Positions 1-10,959 of a stretch of 64,000 bases of DNA are shown piece by piece. The stretch covers positions 1 through 64,000 of the forward strand of contig JAQMWT010000471.1 of assembly GCA_029834535.1 (NCBI GenBank), read 5' to 3'. Within the stretch, counting starts at the first letter, position 1. Every line of letters starts with the position of its first letter. Both the position numbers and the translations under genes were made by a program. This DNA is from Chrysophaeum taylorii. Taxonomy: Eukaryota; Sar; Pelagophyceae; Pelagomonadales; Pelagomonadaceae. Under the pieces are notes generated by a model that saw only the letters and a program-made list of their open reading frames with translations, did no database searches and was not told the DNA's origin.

Positions 1-16
1 AGTGGTCGGTCTTCTC

Positions 17-1485
17 ATGGTGTTCGGCAAGACGAAAGGTCCTCCGGCCCTGGATCGGAAAAAGCCGTGCGCCATCGTGTTGTTCTACCAGTACGCCGAG
101 CCTGCCTGGAGCGAGACGGAGCATCGGCGAATATTGCGGGCAATGGTGAGACTCGGCAGAGAGCACGGGATCACGGGTCGCGGTCGCATCGCCCGCGAGG
201 ACGTCAACTGCACCCTGACAGGCGAGTCGCGAAGTGTGCGCAAGTTTTGCCAAGCCGTGCGGGCGCTGGACCCGTATTTCGAGGACACGGACTTCAAGAT
301 CACCGACGGGCTGGATTCGAGGGCCGAGTTCAAGCGTTTGACGCTGCGCAAGACGGAGGAGCTCGTGGGTACGGCCTGGCGAAGGACCCGCCGGCTTTAA
401 AGGGGGCGACCCACCTCGGGGCCCGCGAGTACCACACCGCTCTGAAAAAGCCCAATTCGGTGGTGATCGACGTTCGAAACCAGTACGAGACCGAGATCGG
501 CCGGATCGTGCCGCCGGTCGGCGGCGCCGAGCTGATCGATCCCAAGATCCGGAACTCTCACGAATTTCCCAAGTGGCTCGCGAGGCCCGAGACCCAGGAG
601 CGGCTCGCCGGGAAGACGGTGTTGATGTACTGCACGGGCGGGATCCGGTGCGAGCGCGCGTCGGCGCTCCTCGGCGCCGCGTCGTCGAACGCGTCCGCGG
701 CCGACCAGCTCCTCTCGTCGCCGAAGGAAATCTTGATGGTGCGGGGCGGGATCGACCGGTATCTTCGAGAATTTCCGGACGGCGGCTTTTGGCGCGGGGC
801 TAACTATCTCTTCGACAAGCGATTCGAGCAACGACCCTCGAGAGTAAACCCAACGAGCGACGTCGTGTTGGGCGAGTGCGCGTCTTGCGGGGCCAAGTGC
901 GACGAGTACCGCGGCAGGTATGCGTGCGGCGAGGCCTCGTGCAAAGTGCCCGTCCTCGTGTGCGCGCGATGCCGCCGCTCCCCGACCTCGTCCGACCTAC
1001 GCTGCCGCCTCTGCCGCGACGGCTACGGCGGCGCGCGTAAGGACGCGTTCCCGACGTACGATCCGCCGCCGACGACGACGCCGCCGCCGACGCCGACTTC
1101 GGCGATAACGCCTCCTCCGAAAAAGAAACGACGAGTAGTCGTCGAGCCGCCCGCGTCCGACGCGACGCGCGTGTTTGTTGGGAACCTGCCGTTGGTCCTC
1201 GAGAAGCGCGCGCTCGTCGACGCGCTTCCGGGCTGCGCGTACGACGTCGAAGTCACGTGGCTTGTCGATCGCGACTCGGGGCTCTTTTACGGCTCGGCGA
1301 TCGTTGACGTCGAGGACGCATCCACGGCAGCGACTATCGTGCGCGCTGAGTGTCGCCTCAAGAAACGCAAGCTTCGATTAGGCTACTTTAAGGGCGACGC
1401 GCCCACCGACCCGGCCCTCCGCGCCGATAGACCACCCGTCGTGTACGTCGCACACACCACCCTTTGTTGTCCCTGTGCCTTTTGA
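17..1485 (+). CDS. TrhO-like rhodanese fused to a C-terminal RRM (left copy)
   Basis: Homologue of tRNA uridine-34 hydroxylase TrhO (YceA/UPF0176; animal TSTD2 is a relative), which makes 5-hydroxyuridine at the wobble base. The N-terminal region precedes a rhodanese domain with an IDVRNQYE motif and a catalytic-loop YCTGGIRCE. A cysteine-rich, probably zinc-binding stretch with CxxC pairs, a proline/threonine linker, a KKKRR patch and an RRM (RNP2 RVFVGNLP, RNP1-like GLFYGSAIVDV) follow. The mirror copy at 31308-32777 is a single open frame of 489 residues. This copy has one fewer G in a GGGG run near 366-370, which shifts frame in the middle of the protein. An in-frame stop lies upstream in the mirror copy, so ATG 17 is the first usable start. 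The fusion predicts an RNA-directed enzyme. Confidence 0.85.
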
Positions 1486-2103
1486 GATGATGACTTGGGT
1501 TTGGGGCTTTGCCGCCTCATATTTCTCGTACGCACCCGCCCTTCTTTCGGAGTCAAATAAAGGAGGCGCGGACTGATTCCATCGCGCGTGCAGACTCTGG
1601 ACCCTTCGTTACTGATCAACTACACCCTCTCTCGTTGGTGTTGTTGTTGTTGTTTGTTTGTTTCGTCGCCACGCAAAAGATTTTGCCTTGTGCTTTTTCA
1701 GGTACCACGCGCCGTCGAGCCGCCCTCCTCCTCCGCCGCCGCCGCAAGTATCTAATGGTAGAGAGTATCGAGCGAATGAGAACTCAAAGGAAGAGGGTGT
1801 GGAATATTGCGCTAATTAATTTCGAGCGCTCACAATAATAATAGTGTAGACTTGTTGCTGTGGAAATCAAAAACAGATTTTTTTTGCGCGCGTGTTGTTG
1901 ATGTTTTGAAAAATTGGGAGTACGGTCTCCGCGACCGACGAAATACATTGAAGGGCTGCCTGCTGCGAGATACCGCGGCGGTTCCGTGCTGCTGCTGCTG
2001 CTGCTGCTGCGCCGACGAGTGTCCAAGTCGTCGTCGTCAAGTTCAGAAAATGGGGATCATCATCCGCAAACAAAAAAAAAATTAGGTAGCGTCGTCGTCG
2101 TGG
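1486..2103. other. Intergenic stretch between convergent genes
   Basis: It lies between the TrhO-RRM stop and the K+ channel stop, so it should hold two 3' UTRs. A (CTG)n microsatellite lies at about 1986-2011, with T-rich and purine-rich tracts around it. Short open frames here have no recognisable protein features and I do not call them. Confidence 0.6.
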
Positions 2104-4353
2104 TTAAAAGCTGTCGTCGCTGCTGAAGATATCGGGGGGGAGTGCTCGCATGGGTATGTTGTTGGCATCGGTGGAGCTCGTCGGCAAAGTAAAGTAGTCG
2201 TCGTTTGGCGTCCCGGCGCTCGTCGGCAAAGTATAGTCGTCGCTGGTTGGCGTCTTAACGCTCGTAGGAGTTGTGCCGGCACTCGTCGGCGTCTTGGCAC
2301 TCGAAGGTGTCGAAACGCTGGTCGTCGGCGGCGTCGTCTTGTCGACGACACTCGGGAGCGACCCGACACCGGCGTGGGTCTTGATTCTCGGCGGCGGCGG
2401 GACGGGCGTCTTCGCAGCCGGGGAGGTCCTATTACTCGAGGAGGACTTGTTCGAATCTGGGGACGAGTGGTCGTCCTTCTTGACGAGGGTTTTCCGGCGA
2501 AGTTCGGCGGCCTCTTTCCCCGCGGCAGCGACCTGTTTCATCCTCGTATTGGGCGAAGTGAGGCCAAAGGAAATGGTACGCTTGTGGTGGTGATTGCGGT
2601 GGTTTTTCTTGGGCGGTTCGGCGCGGGACCTCGAAGCCCGCTCTCGCAGGGGGGGCGGGGGAGGCGGCGGCGGCGCCGTCGTCGCCGCCTTGTGCGGCGG
2701 CGGCTTTAGCGGGCGTTCGGGGCTACTGTCCCCGCCGTCGTCGACGTCTTCGAAGTTCAAAAAGCCGTGGCAGTGGTGGTCAAGGCGGCTGAACTGGTCG
2801 AAGCAGTCCTCGACGTCGTCGATCTCGATCTTGCCGAGTTTAACGAGCATGGCGATCGCGAAAGCAGTCTTCGTGACTCGCCTCGATTGGTGAGGTTGAT
2901 GGTCGCCGACGATGACGACGCGTTTTTTTTTCGCGTCGGTCGCATCTTCCAACAGCGAATTGTGGGTGTTGGTGGGGTCGTCGATGACGCCGAGTCGCTT
3001 GACGAGATCGCCCCTCGTTAGCTCGAGAAAGTCGGCCTGCGTGAGTTTATCGCCGTATTGGCAGAGCACGGCCGCTTCGATCCGCCTCCGGCGGGCCTCA
3101 ATGGGGATGTAGGCGATGGACCCGAGGGCTTTCAACACGATAAATGTCCCGCCCAGGAGGTAAAATATGGTGAAGACCTTGGTCACCTTTTTCGTCGGGT
3201 GCACGTCGCCGTAACCGACCGTCGTGAGGCTCGCGCCCGCCCAATACAACGCGTCGACGAACCGCACCTCGGGCTCGAACAAGGTGAAGGTGATAGCGCC
3301 GCACACCGTCCACATTCCAACGTAGCCCAGCGACCGAGAGAGGCGGTGCCAGGGGTCCTTGCTGTTCTTTTTCTTTTGGAGGCCAGCACCGCCCGCGGCG
3401 CCGCCGGTTTGCTCGCGCTTGGATTTGAGCGTCTCCTCCTCTTTGTGCTTTTCCTCGTCGAGGAACGCGGTGAACGTCGAGCCCACCAACGAGCCGACCA
3501 CGCCCGCGCCCAGGAAGAAAAGCACCAGATCGAAGAGGCGACCCGCGCTGTCCTTGGGCGCGACGTCGCCGTATCCGACGGTCGTAAGCGTGACTATCGA
3601 GAAGTAGAGCGCGTCGACGAACGACCACCGCGCGAACAACGTGTAAAACAGAGTGCTCGCCACCAAGATCGAAAACAAAGCCACCAGAGCCGAAAAGTAG
3701 GTCTGGCGTGACGTCGAGGCCTCGAACATCTGGACCATGAGGGTCTCGCGCGGCTGGACGACCGTGTGTTGGTGCGACGTCGTATCGTCCTCGACGCCGA
3801 CGAGGAGCGACGTCGTCTTGCGGAGGGGACGGAACTTGCTGACGCTCTCGTCGCGCTGCGAATTGGCCCGCATCGTCCGGTCCATGCTCTGCTGGCGCTT
3901 GGTCGTCTTTATCTTGCATCCGTGCGCGAGCCGCCCCGCCACGAGCTTGACCTCGTCGCAGAACGCCAGCTTCTTCTTGAACTTTGGGGTGCGATGGGCG
4001 GCGCGTCCGATGGCGGTCCCCTCCGACGAAACGCGCCGAAGCTCGGACGGGTCCTCGATGTCGCCGCCGTCCGCCCCGGGGGTCAAAGGCGGGGACGACA
4101 TCGTCAGGCGCTCCAACGCGCTGTAGTTCGGCACGCCGGGCGACGGCGCGCCGCCCACGAGACACTCCATCTCGCCCTCGAGCGGCAGGCTCTGGGAATG
4201 ACCCGGCAGAGGCCACTCGTCGCTCTCGTCCGACGACATCGGCAACGAGGTTGCCGCTGCCGCCCCTGGCCTTGTCGTCGTCGTCGTCGTCTTCGTCGTC
4301 GTCGTCGCCGTAACTAGTGGTACAACAACAAACAACCCCGCCAAATCAATCAA
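2104..4353 (-). CDS. Two-pore-domain potassium channel (TPK-like)
   Basis: 749 codons from ATG 4353; an alternative start at ATG 4239 would remove a Thr-rich leader. Two pore loops each carry the K+ selectivity filter TTVGYGD, with hydrophobic helices before and after each, giving the four-helix, two-pore layout of plant-type TPK channels. Between the halves lies a charged, Lys/Glu-rich linker. After the second half, a soluble tail contains an EF-hand-like loop (DHHCHGFLNFED), now degenerate, followed by a long Pro/Ser/Thr-rich low-complexity tail. Plant TPKs are vacuolar and Ca-regulated; a tonoplast-like location is inference. It shares a short divergent promoter region with the BED gene. 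The mirror copy at 28446-30689 is frame-broken. Confidence 0.92.
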   Translation of the reverse strand: MIDLAGLFVVVPLVTATTTTKTTTTTTRPGAAAATSLPMSSDESDEWPLPGHSQSLPLEGEMECLVGGAPSPGVPNYSALERLTMSSPPLTPGADGGDIEDPSELRRVSSEGTAIGRAAHRTPKFKKKLAFCDEVKLVAGRLAHGCKIKTTKRQQSMDRTMRANSQRDESVSKFRPLRKTTSLLVGVEDDTTSHQHTVVQPRETLMVQMFEASTSRQTYFSALVALFSILVASTLFYTLFARWSFVDALYFSIVTLTTVGYGDVAPKDSAGRLFDLVLFFLGAGVVGSLVGSTFTAFLDEEKHKEEETLKSKREQTGGAAGGAGLQKKKNSKDPWHRLSRSLGYVGMWTVCGAITFTLFEPEVRFVDALYWAGASLTTVGYGDVHPTKKVTKVFTIFYLLGGTFIVLKALGSIAYIPIEARRRRIEAAVLCQYGDKLTQADFLELTRGDLVKRLGVIDDPTNTHNSLLEDATDAKKKRVVIVGDHQPHQSRRVTKTAFAIAMLVKLGKIEIDDVEDCFDQFSRLDHHCHGFLNFEDVDDGGDSSPERPLKPPPHKAATTAPPPPPPPPLRERASRSRAEPPKKNHRNHHHKRTISFGLTSPNTRMKQVAAAGKEAAELRRKTLVKKDDHSSPDSNKSSSSNRTSPAAKTPVPPPPRIKTHAGVGSLPSVVDKTTPPTTSVSTPSSAKTPTSAGTTPTSVKTPTSDDYTLPTSAGTPNDDYFTLPTSSTDANNIPMRALPPDIFSSDDSF

Positions 4354-4604
4354 TCAATCTATATGTAGCAGCAATGAATGCTCTCTTCAGCAGCAGATTG
4401 GGTGGTGGTTTCCTGAACAACTCCTGAGATGAATAATAAAAAGTTGAGGTAGCCGATATGATGCCACGTCAGCAGCACTTCTAATTCTAGTACTTTTTTT
4501 CCTTCAGAACGGACGACGACGATATGACACTGTGTGCAGCCGTTGAACAACGGCTGGAACCAATCAAGGTAATCTTTTTCAAGACCTGCCTACATAGGCT
4601 GCTG
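4354..4604. promoter_or_regulatory. Divergent promoter region, K+ channel and BED gene
   Basis: About 250 bases separate the channel start (4353, minus) from the likely BED start (4605, plus). The region holds an ATCAATCAATCAATC tract and ATGCCACGTC, a bZIP-like CACGTC core. The same ten bases occur in the divergent region at 15408-15555. No TATA box is obvious. The regulatory role is inference from position. Confidence 0.4.
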
Positions 4605-6905
4605 ATGATGAAACGGCGGCAGGTCTCGAACAAGGGTGTGTGGCAGTTCGTCAAGCCGCTGAGTGCGGAGCATCCCGAGGCGTCCAAGGCGGACGACGAC
4701 CGGAGCAAGATGACGCACTGCTGCTTCGCCGAGCGCGACGACGGGAGCACGTGCTCGCAGCTGCTCCGCGTGACGCGGGACCAGAAGCGGGGGATCTGGC
4801 TTACGACGGTCGCTCTGGACCACATGCGAAAAGCCCATCCGAACTCTGAGTTTTCGAAACGGCAGGCTGCGAAGAAGCAAAGAAAGGAGAGTGCGAGTTC
4901 GCCGGCCCCGTCGTCGTCGTCGAAGAAAGGCGGAGCTTTCGCGGTCGCGCCGACAAAGTCGGCGCGGCAACAGGAGACGGCCCTCGCGTCGGTGGCACGG
5001 TTCTTCGTCTACGGTGAGCAGATAATCTCGAGGCAAAGCTTCGACGAGCCGTTTTTTCGCGGCATGGTAGACGCGTATTGGGACGGCGACGCGAAATGTC
5101 CGCAGCTCGCGCGCAACGGGCTGGGCGCGTGGGTGCGCGCCGAGTTTGGCCTCTTCGCGCGCCTGCTCAAGCACGTCGTGGCCCTCGAGTACGAGGCGGC
5201 CGACGGGAATCCCTTTGGCCGGGCTCTGGACGACGGCGGTGCCCTCGGGTCCTCGAGGGCGTTTGGCTTCTCTTTCGTCGACGAGGAGTTTGGCGCGTCG
5301 CACGCCGTCTGCGTCGGTCTGGTTCCCGTCGACGACGAGGCGGCGCTACGACGCGTCGCGCTCGAGCGAATGGGTATGGACTTCGAGAGTGCCGTTGTGG
5401 TCGAGACTGACCGCGCGGAGGGTTTTTTTGCTGACGACCAGCGCCGCCGCGACGGCAAGATCTCGGCTTTGGCCGTCGGCGACTCGGAACGCGGCGACGA
5501 CCCGTTTCCAGAGGGAAAGGCGCTCCTGGAGCGGGCACGCGACGTGGCGAGACACTTTTCCTCCTCCGACCAGCATCACGACGACCTGATGCGCGTCGCA
5601 GCGAGAGTCCCCGGTGGCGTCGCCTCGGGTCTCAAGCTCAAACCCCCGTCCGCGGACGCGCCCCGCTATTCTTCGAGTCATATCAGGCGAGAACGCTTCC
5701 TCACGACGGCGTTTCGCCTCAACAAGGCCCTCAAGCTTTACTACCAGGCGGCGGAGAGTCCGGCGCTCGACGACGCCGACTGGACCGCGCTCGTTGAATT
5801 CGAGAGTGTCACGGCGGTGGCCGACCGAGCGACGGCGCTCGAACGACATCAGAACCTTTTCCTCGGCGGTTGCGCCGCGGCTCTCAAGTGCCGCGTGATC
5901 GACGAGCTCCGGGCCCCCGCTCTCCGAGTGATCGACCTCGACCACGTCACGCCCGAACCCGACCTCCCGCGAGTCGTCAAGCCGGTGTCCGAATTCACGC
6001 CGATCGGTCGACGGTGCCTCGAGCGCGCCAAGCGCGAGGCGCAAAGGCGATACTGCGAGGATGAAACGGAGGCCGTGCGCGTCACCGACCGAGAGCTCAT
6101 CGCCACGATCCTCGACTTCCGCACCCTCGGGTGCAAACACCTCACCCGGACCCAACGTGCGAGGGCCAAGAGCCTCCTCAAGACCCTCTACGTCGAGTAC
6201 GCGACCCGCGCCTGGCACTATCAGCGCCGAAAGAGGACGTCTGGAGCCGCCGCAGGCGCCGAGCCCGCGCCCGCGCATGCGCCGGAAGCCGCGCATGCGC
6301 CCGCGCCCGCGCACGTGCCCGCGCCCGCGGGCGAAACCAACAGGAAACCCCGGAACGATGATGATGACGACGAGGACGACCTCGGCCTCGAAGTCTGGGC
6401 CCACGTCTTCGTCCAGGTCAACGAAGAGAGTCCGCCCGATTTCGACGCCGAGTTTGAGACCGTATTCTGGAAATGGATCGAGCAAGCCAAGTCGATCAAC
6501 TGGCGCGAAGCGTTTCCCGAGCTCTCGAAGTACGCCTCCCTCGACGTCGTCGACCATCTTCTCCCCCTCAACGTTGCCAAGCTCTACAAGACCCTCTCCA
6601 AGAAACACTTTGGCTACCTCGTTCAGTTAGCCCGCGCCTCGCGGGGCTGCATCGGCACTCTCCCCGCCGAATCCTTCCGCGACCGTGCTGCCTCGTGCGC
6701 CGACCTCGTCCTGGCCCGAGGTAGCACCCTCCTCGACAGCGAGGAGCTCGACATGCTCTTCGTCCTCCGCATGAACCGCGCTTTCATGGCGCACATGCGG
6801 GACAAGTACGGCCATCTCCGCGACTTCGAGCCCACCTCCTGGCTCAGCCTCACCGAGAACTCCCACCCCATGACGGATTCCGAGTCGGAATTCGACGATC
6901 CCTAG
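4605..6905 (+). CDS. BED zinc-finger protein related to hAT transposases
   Basis: The frame is open from ATG 4524, but I prefer the paired ATGs at 4605/4608, because the finger motif begins soon after and the preceding residues are unlike any domain. Near the N terminus a BED-type finger is visible: a WQFV start, a cysteine cluster (CCF and CSQLL), then TTVALDHMRKAHP with the paired histidines. A Ser/Lys linker and a hAT-like stretch (QIISRQSFDEPFFRG) follow. Near the C terminus are LDFRTLGCKHLT, reminiscent of the hAT core, and an Ala-Pro repeat with an acidic patch. No terminal inverted repeats are evident at the gene edges. It is either a domesticated host gene or an immobile remnant. DNA binding is inferred from the finger. 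Confidence 0.6.
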   Translation: MMKRRQVSNKGVWQFVKPLSAEHPEASKADDDRSKMTHCCFAERDDGSTCSQLLRVTRDQKRGIWLTTVALDHMRKAHPNSEFSKRQAAKKQRKESASSPAPSSSSKKGGAFAVAPTKSARQQETALASVARFFVYGEQIISRQSFDEPFFRGMVDAYWDGDAKCPQLARNGLGAWVRAEFGLFARLLKHVVALEYEAADGNPFGRALDDGGALGSSRAFGFSFVDEEFGASHAVCVGLVPVDDEAALRRVALERMGMDFESAVVVETDRAEGFFADDQRRRDGKISALAVGDSERGDDPFPEGKALLERARDVARHFSSSDQHHDDLMRVAARVPGGVASGLKLKPPSADAPRYSSSHIRRERFLTTAFRLNKALKLYYQAAESPALDDADWTALVEFESVTAVADRATALERHQNLFLGGCAAALKCRVIDELRAPALRVIDLDHVTPEPDLPRVVKPVSEFTPIGRRCLERAKREAQRRYCEDETEAVRVTDRELIATILDFRTLGCKHLTRTQRARAKSLLKTLYVEYATRAWHYQRRKRTSGAAAGAEPAPAHAPEAAHAPAPAHVPAPAGETNRKPRNDDDDDEDDLGLEVWAHVFVQVNEESPPDFDAEFETVFWKWIEQAKSINWREAFPELSKYASLDVVDHLLPLNVAKLYKTLSKKHFGYLVQLARASRGCIGTLPAESFRDRAASCADLVLARGSTLLDSEELDMLFVLRMNRAFMAHMRDKYGHLRDFEPTSWLSLTENSHPMTDSESEFDDP

Positions 6906-7819
6906 TGTTTTCATCTCCAGAAACGCGCGCAAGGTGGCGGACCTGATGAATGCGTGATTCTTATGTGATCCATCGAGCGAGCGGACGGGCGGGCGATCGA
7001 GCGAGTCAGCCCGCTGCCGGCGTCGTCGTCATTGTTACGCGAGCACCACAACAACAATTTTCTTCTTTCAAGATTTATCGCGCCGCTCGAGGAGGAGGAG
7101 GAGGAGGAGGAGGAGGAGGAGGACGACGACGACGACGACGACGACTCGTAGCAGGAATGCGAGGGGTGCATAGAGCGAACGAGAGCATACATATCATATC
7201 ACATCACATCACATCACATCACATCCTCTCTCTCTCGCGGGTGGGTGGGTGCGTGGGTGCGTGCGTGCGTGCGTGCGTGCGTGTGCGCGCGCCAAGAAAA
7301 TGGCGGTTGCGTTGTTGTGGAACTGAAAAACAACGTCGATAACAACAACAACAACAAGAACGCTGCTCGTCTGCTGCTGCGGGATACATAGCCGGGACAG
7401 ACAGACAGACAGCAGCGAGGAGGGATAAGAGCAGCAGACCTCCGCGCACGATGACCGCGCGAAGGCGAAACACCGCGGCGCGAGAGGATATCATAGGCGT
7501 GTCGAGTTCCCGTCCCGAGGAGGATGGCTTGAATAGGATAGGATCCAGAGGAGGGCATGGGTCTGCTTTCGAGGACGTCGTCGTCGTCGTCGCGTCTACC
7601 GGGGTTCGAGAATATTTTTGGGGGTGTTGTGAAAATAGATAGAAAAGAGGGGAGCGGCGGCGGAAAGGGCGTGTCGGGCGGTCGAAAGCGAGCGACACAA
7701 GGTTCCTCGGCGAGCCTTCATGTCGGGGAAGAGAGAAGTAAGTGGCAGGCAGACGAAAGTTCGGAGGTTGGAAACGGAGTAGATCGCGAGGTGCCTTTTT
7801 TTTTTTCTTATGGGAGAAG
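6906..7819. repeat. Non-coding stretch rich in microsatellites
   Basis: It lies between the BED and AK-HSD stops (convergent). It contains (GGA)n then (CGA)n at about 7090-7146, (CACAT)n at about 7198-7224 and (GTGC)n at about 7240-7290. I see no gene. The mirror at 25007-25898 has slightly different tract lengths, as expected of slippage or base-calling error. Confidence 0.8.
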
Positions 7820-10800
7820 TCAAAAGGACTCGAGCCTGCTCATGGAGCGGGTGCGGCGGAGCTGGAGGTGATAGGGCCGGTCGTGGCCCGAGCAGTGGCG
7901 GACGACTCGGAGGAGCTCGGAGAAGACGCCCGAGGCCATTCCGGCGGCGAAGAGGGGTCCGTTAACGGTGAGGGGTATGGCGCGGTAGCGTTCGGTGAAG
8001 AAGCGAACGCAGAGCTCGGGGCCAGAGAGCTGGGCGAAGGCGTGAGAAGGGTCGACGTCCTCGAGCTTGACCTCGACGTCGCCGGTCGCGACGTCGATGC
8101 GACCGACGTACCGGAGGACTTTGCCGTTCGCGTGCGCGGCCTCGACGCGCGCGTGGACGGCCTCGTCGATCGCGTCGAGAGTCTTTTCGGAGATGGGGAG
8201 TACGCGGCCCGAGGCCTCGGCGCGCGAGTAGCCCTCGTCGAGCGACCGCGCGTCGTAGGACTCGACAGCGCTCCAGCCGAAGAGCCGCGCGTGCTGTCCG
8301 CGCGGCGGTTTGGAAACGCGTTCCGACGAGGGCGAGGGGGCCGAGGCGATCTCGCCGCCGGCGATGGCGACGGCGCGCTCGTGGGTCTCGGGCGGGAGCC
8401 AGTGCTCGGCCGCGTCCTCGTCGCCGCACACGTCGCAGTCCCCGAGCGACCGGAGGCCGCGGCGCCACGAGAGGTACTGCTGGCGGAACGACTCGACGTT
8501 CGGCTGCTGGGGGTCGGTGTTTTCGGCAGCGAGGATTTCCCGGAGGCCGTCGACGGGCTCGGACCGGATGTGTTGCGGTTCCAGCGCGAGCCCGAGCTCG
8601 CGGCCGAGCGCGAGCAGCTTGGTCGCCGCGTCCTGACCCGAGATGTCGAGGAACGGTTCGTTCTCGAGGAGACCCATCACCCACGCGCGCTTTACGGCGT
8701 CGCGGAACCGCACGGGCTTCGGAGGGTCGGCATCGTCGTCGTTTAAGGGACGGCCGTGGCCGTTCTTGGAAAAGGCGTGGCCGTTCTTGGTGGGGGCGTG
8801 GCCGTTCTTGGCGGTCGCGAGCGCGGCCGTCGAGACGAGAGAGAAGATGAAGGACATCGAGGCCGAGATGACGCACTCGACGTGGCGCACGGTGTCGCCG
8901 CCGAGGACGAGGTTGCGGAGCGTGTCGATGACGGGGAGGCCGCCGCCGACGCAGGCCTCGGAGAGGTAGCAGATGGGCCCCGCCGCGTCGCGGGCCTTGA
9001 GGATTTGCTCGAAGAGGTCGAGCGGACCCGCGAGCGCGCGCGTGTTCGCGTTGATCACGTGGAACTGGTGCCGCAGCCAGGTCGAGTGCTGCTCGGCGAC
9101 GGCGAGCGAGTACGACGTGTCGACGACGACGAGGTTCGGGACCCAGGCGCGGTACCGCTCGAGGTGGGCGACGAGCGCGTCGAAGTCGGACTCGGTCGTC
9201 GCCGTCTTGAGACGCGACCGCCAGTTGGTGAGGTCGATGTCGCCCTCGCCCCCTTCGGTTGTTGTTGTTGTTGTTGTTGTTGTTGTCTGGGTTTCGTCGG
9301 GCTCGGCGAGCACCATGACGTCGGCATTGACGAGGGCGCAGACGCGGAGCTTGACGTTGAAGCGCGCGAGCAACATCCGCTCGGCCTCGGCGATCGCGTC
9401 CAGGAGGTGGCCGCCGTTGAAGCCCGCGCCGATGAGCGCGAGCGCGACGACGTTGTGGCCGAGGAAGGCCGAGTGGACGGCGCGGAGCGCGCGGCGCGCG
9501 TCGCGCGCGTGGACCACGGCCGAGAGGTTGCGCTCGTCGCAGCCCTGCGCCGACGCGACGAGCGGAATCCCGCACCGGCCGAGCGAGTCGTAGAAGCGGC
9601 CTGGCGCGTCGGTCGTCAGCGACTGGGCGACGGCGGCGATGATCGCGCAAGGCTTGACGATCTCGACGGCGGCGATCTCCCCCGACCGCAGTTGCCGGTC
9701 GTACGCCTCGTCGAGGGCCTTCTTTGCCTCGTCGGCGCGCTTGGCGTCGATCGCCAGCGCGATCGACATCTCGGACGACGACTGCGCGATCAGCCGCACC
9801 GAGACCTGGGCGTTCCGGAGCGCGCCGGCCGCCGTGAACACGACCCCGGGCACCCCCAGCATCCCGGTCCCGCACACGTTGATGACGGCGACGTCGTCGA
9901 CCGTCGTGAACCCCGCCATCATCGACTTGCGCGCGAGTTCCTTGGACGAGCCGATCCGCGTGCCGCGACCCGTCGGGTTGAATGTGTTGCGGATGTACAA
10001 CGGGATGTTCGCCTCGACGCACGGGGTCATCGTCTTGGGGTGCAGCACCTTGGCCCCGAAATAAGCGAGTTCCATCGCCTCCTCGTACGTCACCTCCTCG
10101 AGGCTGAACGCCTCGGGCACGCGCCTCGGATCAGCCGACAGCACGCCGTCGACGTCCGTCCAGATGTGGACCTCGGCCGCGCTCAGCAATTTCCCAAAGA
10201 TCGAGGCCGAGTAGTCCGAGCCGTCGCGCTTGAGCGTCGTCGGCGCGCCGTCGACGGTCGACGCGATGTAGCCCGTGATCACCAGCTGGAGCGGTCGTCC
10301 AGAAGACGAACACCCGCCGTGCCTCGACACCAGAGCGTCCAGCTTGCGCTGCGAGTCGCTCCATACGACCGCGCCGCACCGGTCCCCCCGCGCGTCGCCG
10401 CATTCCACGCTCAACACGTCGCGCGCATCGACGTACGCAAACTCGTGCCCTGCCGCGACGAGCAGTGCCGTCAGGATCCTCGCCGACCACGTCTCCCCAA
10501 ACCCGGACACCAGCTCGGCGATCTGCGGCGTCGACGCCCGCATCACGCCCACCGCCCGCAGCAAGTTACCCACGTCCTCCAGGTCGCGCTCGATCTGCCG
10601 CCGGATCTGCTCGCGCACCTCCACCGGCAACAGCTCGAGACCCTCCAACGCGTCGAAGTGTTTCTTCCGGATCTGGCCCAACAAAGCGCCCATCTTCTCG
10701 CTCTCGTGCGCCGCCGCCGCCGAAACCACGTCCAGCAGCATGTCCGTCACCTTGGGCTTCCCGCCCATGGCCGACACCACCACGGCAAGCGAGAGGTCGG

Positions 10801-10959
10801 CCCGCAGCAAGTGGTCCTCGATTATTGACTTGACGTTCATCAGGCACTCGGCGTTTGCCACGCTCGTCCCTGCAACAACAGCCTTCGGACACCCGACATA
10901 CTAAACAAATTAATTAACAAACAACACGCACCACCGAACTTGTGGACGCGCCACGCCAT
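7820..10959 (-). CDS. Bifunctional aspartokinase/homoserine dehydrogenase
   Basis: ThrA-type fusion that phosphorylates aspartate and reduces aspartate semialdehyde, on the route to threonine, methionine and lysine. I place a 28-nt first exon at 10959-10932 (MAWRVHKFG plus one base), a 62-nt intron 10931-10870 (GTGCGT...TTGCAG) and exon 2 from 10869. Splicing restores the kinase motif KFGGTSVAN, which the single open frame lacks. The product is about 1025 residues: kinase domain, ACT-like regulatory region, then the dehydrogenase with a LIGAGFNGGHLL nucleotide-binding loop. A (GTT)n tract at about 9258-9288 encodes a poly-Thr run between domains. KFGG begins at residue 7 and a stop precedes the ATG in frame, so no plastid presequence is visible. 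The mirror copy is 21889-25006. Confidence 0.93.

Noticed and set aside
1509-1838. 109-codon frame, present in both arms
   Set aside because: Low-complexity Leu/Arg composition, no motif, and it lies in the shared 3' flank of two convergent genes; its presence in both arms only reflects the inverted repeat.
4595-4625. CTGATGA...GAAAC as a hammerhead ribozyme core
   Set aside because: No stem II between the two core strands and it falls at the BED start codons.
7742-8746. Long + strand frame of 334 codons over AK-HSD
   Set aside because: It is the antisense shadow of a GC-rich coding region. Similar long shadows lie opposite Der, ispH, the TKL kinase and the GST gene.
8756-10828. 690-codon + strand frame opposite AK-HSD
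   Set aside because: Antisense of a conserved enzyme; its Arg/His/Asp-rich composition is typical of a shadow frame.
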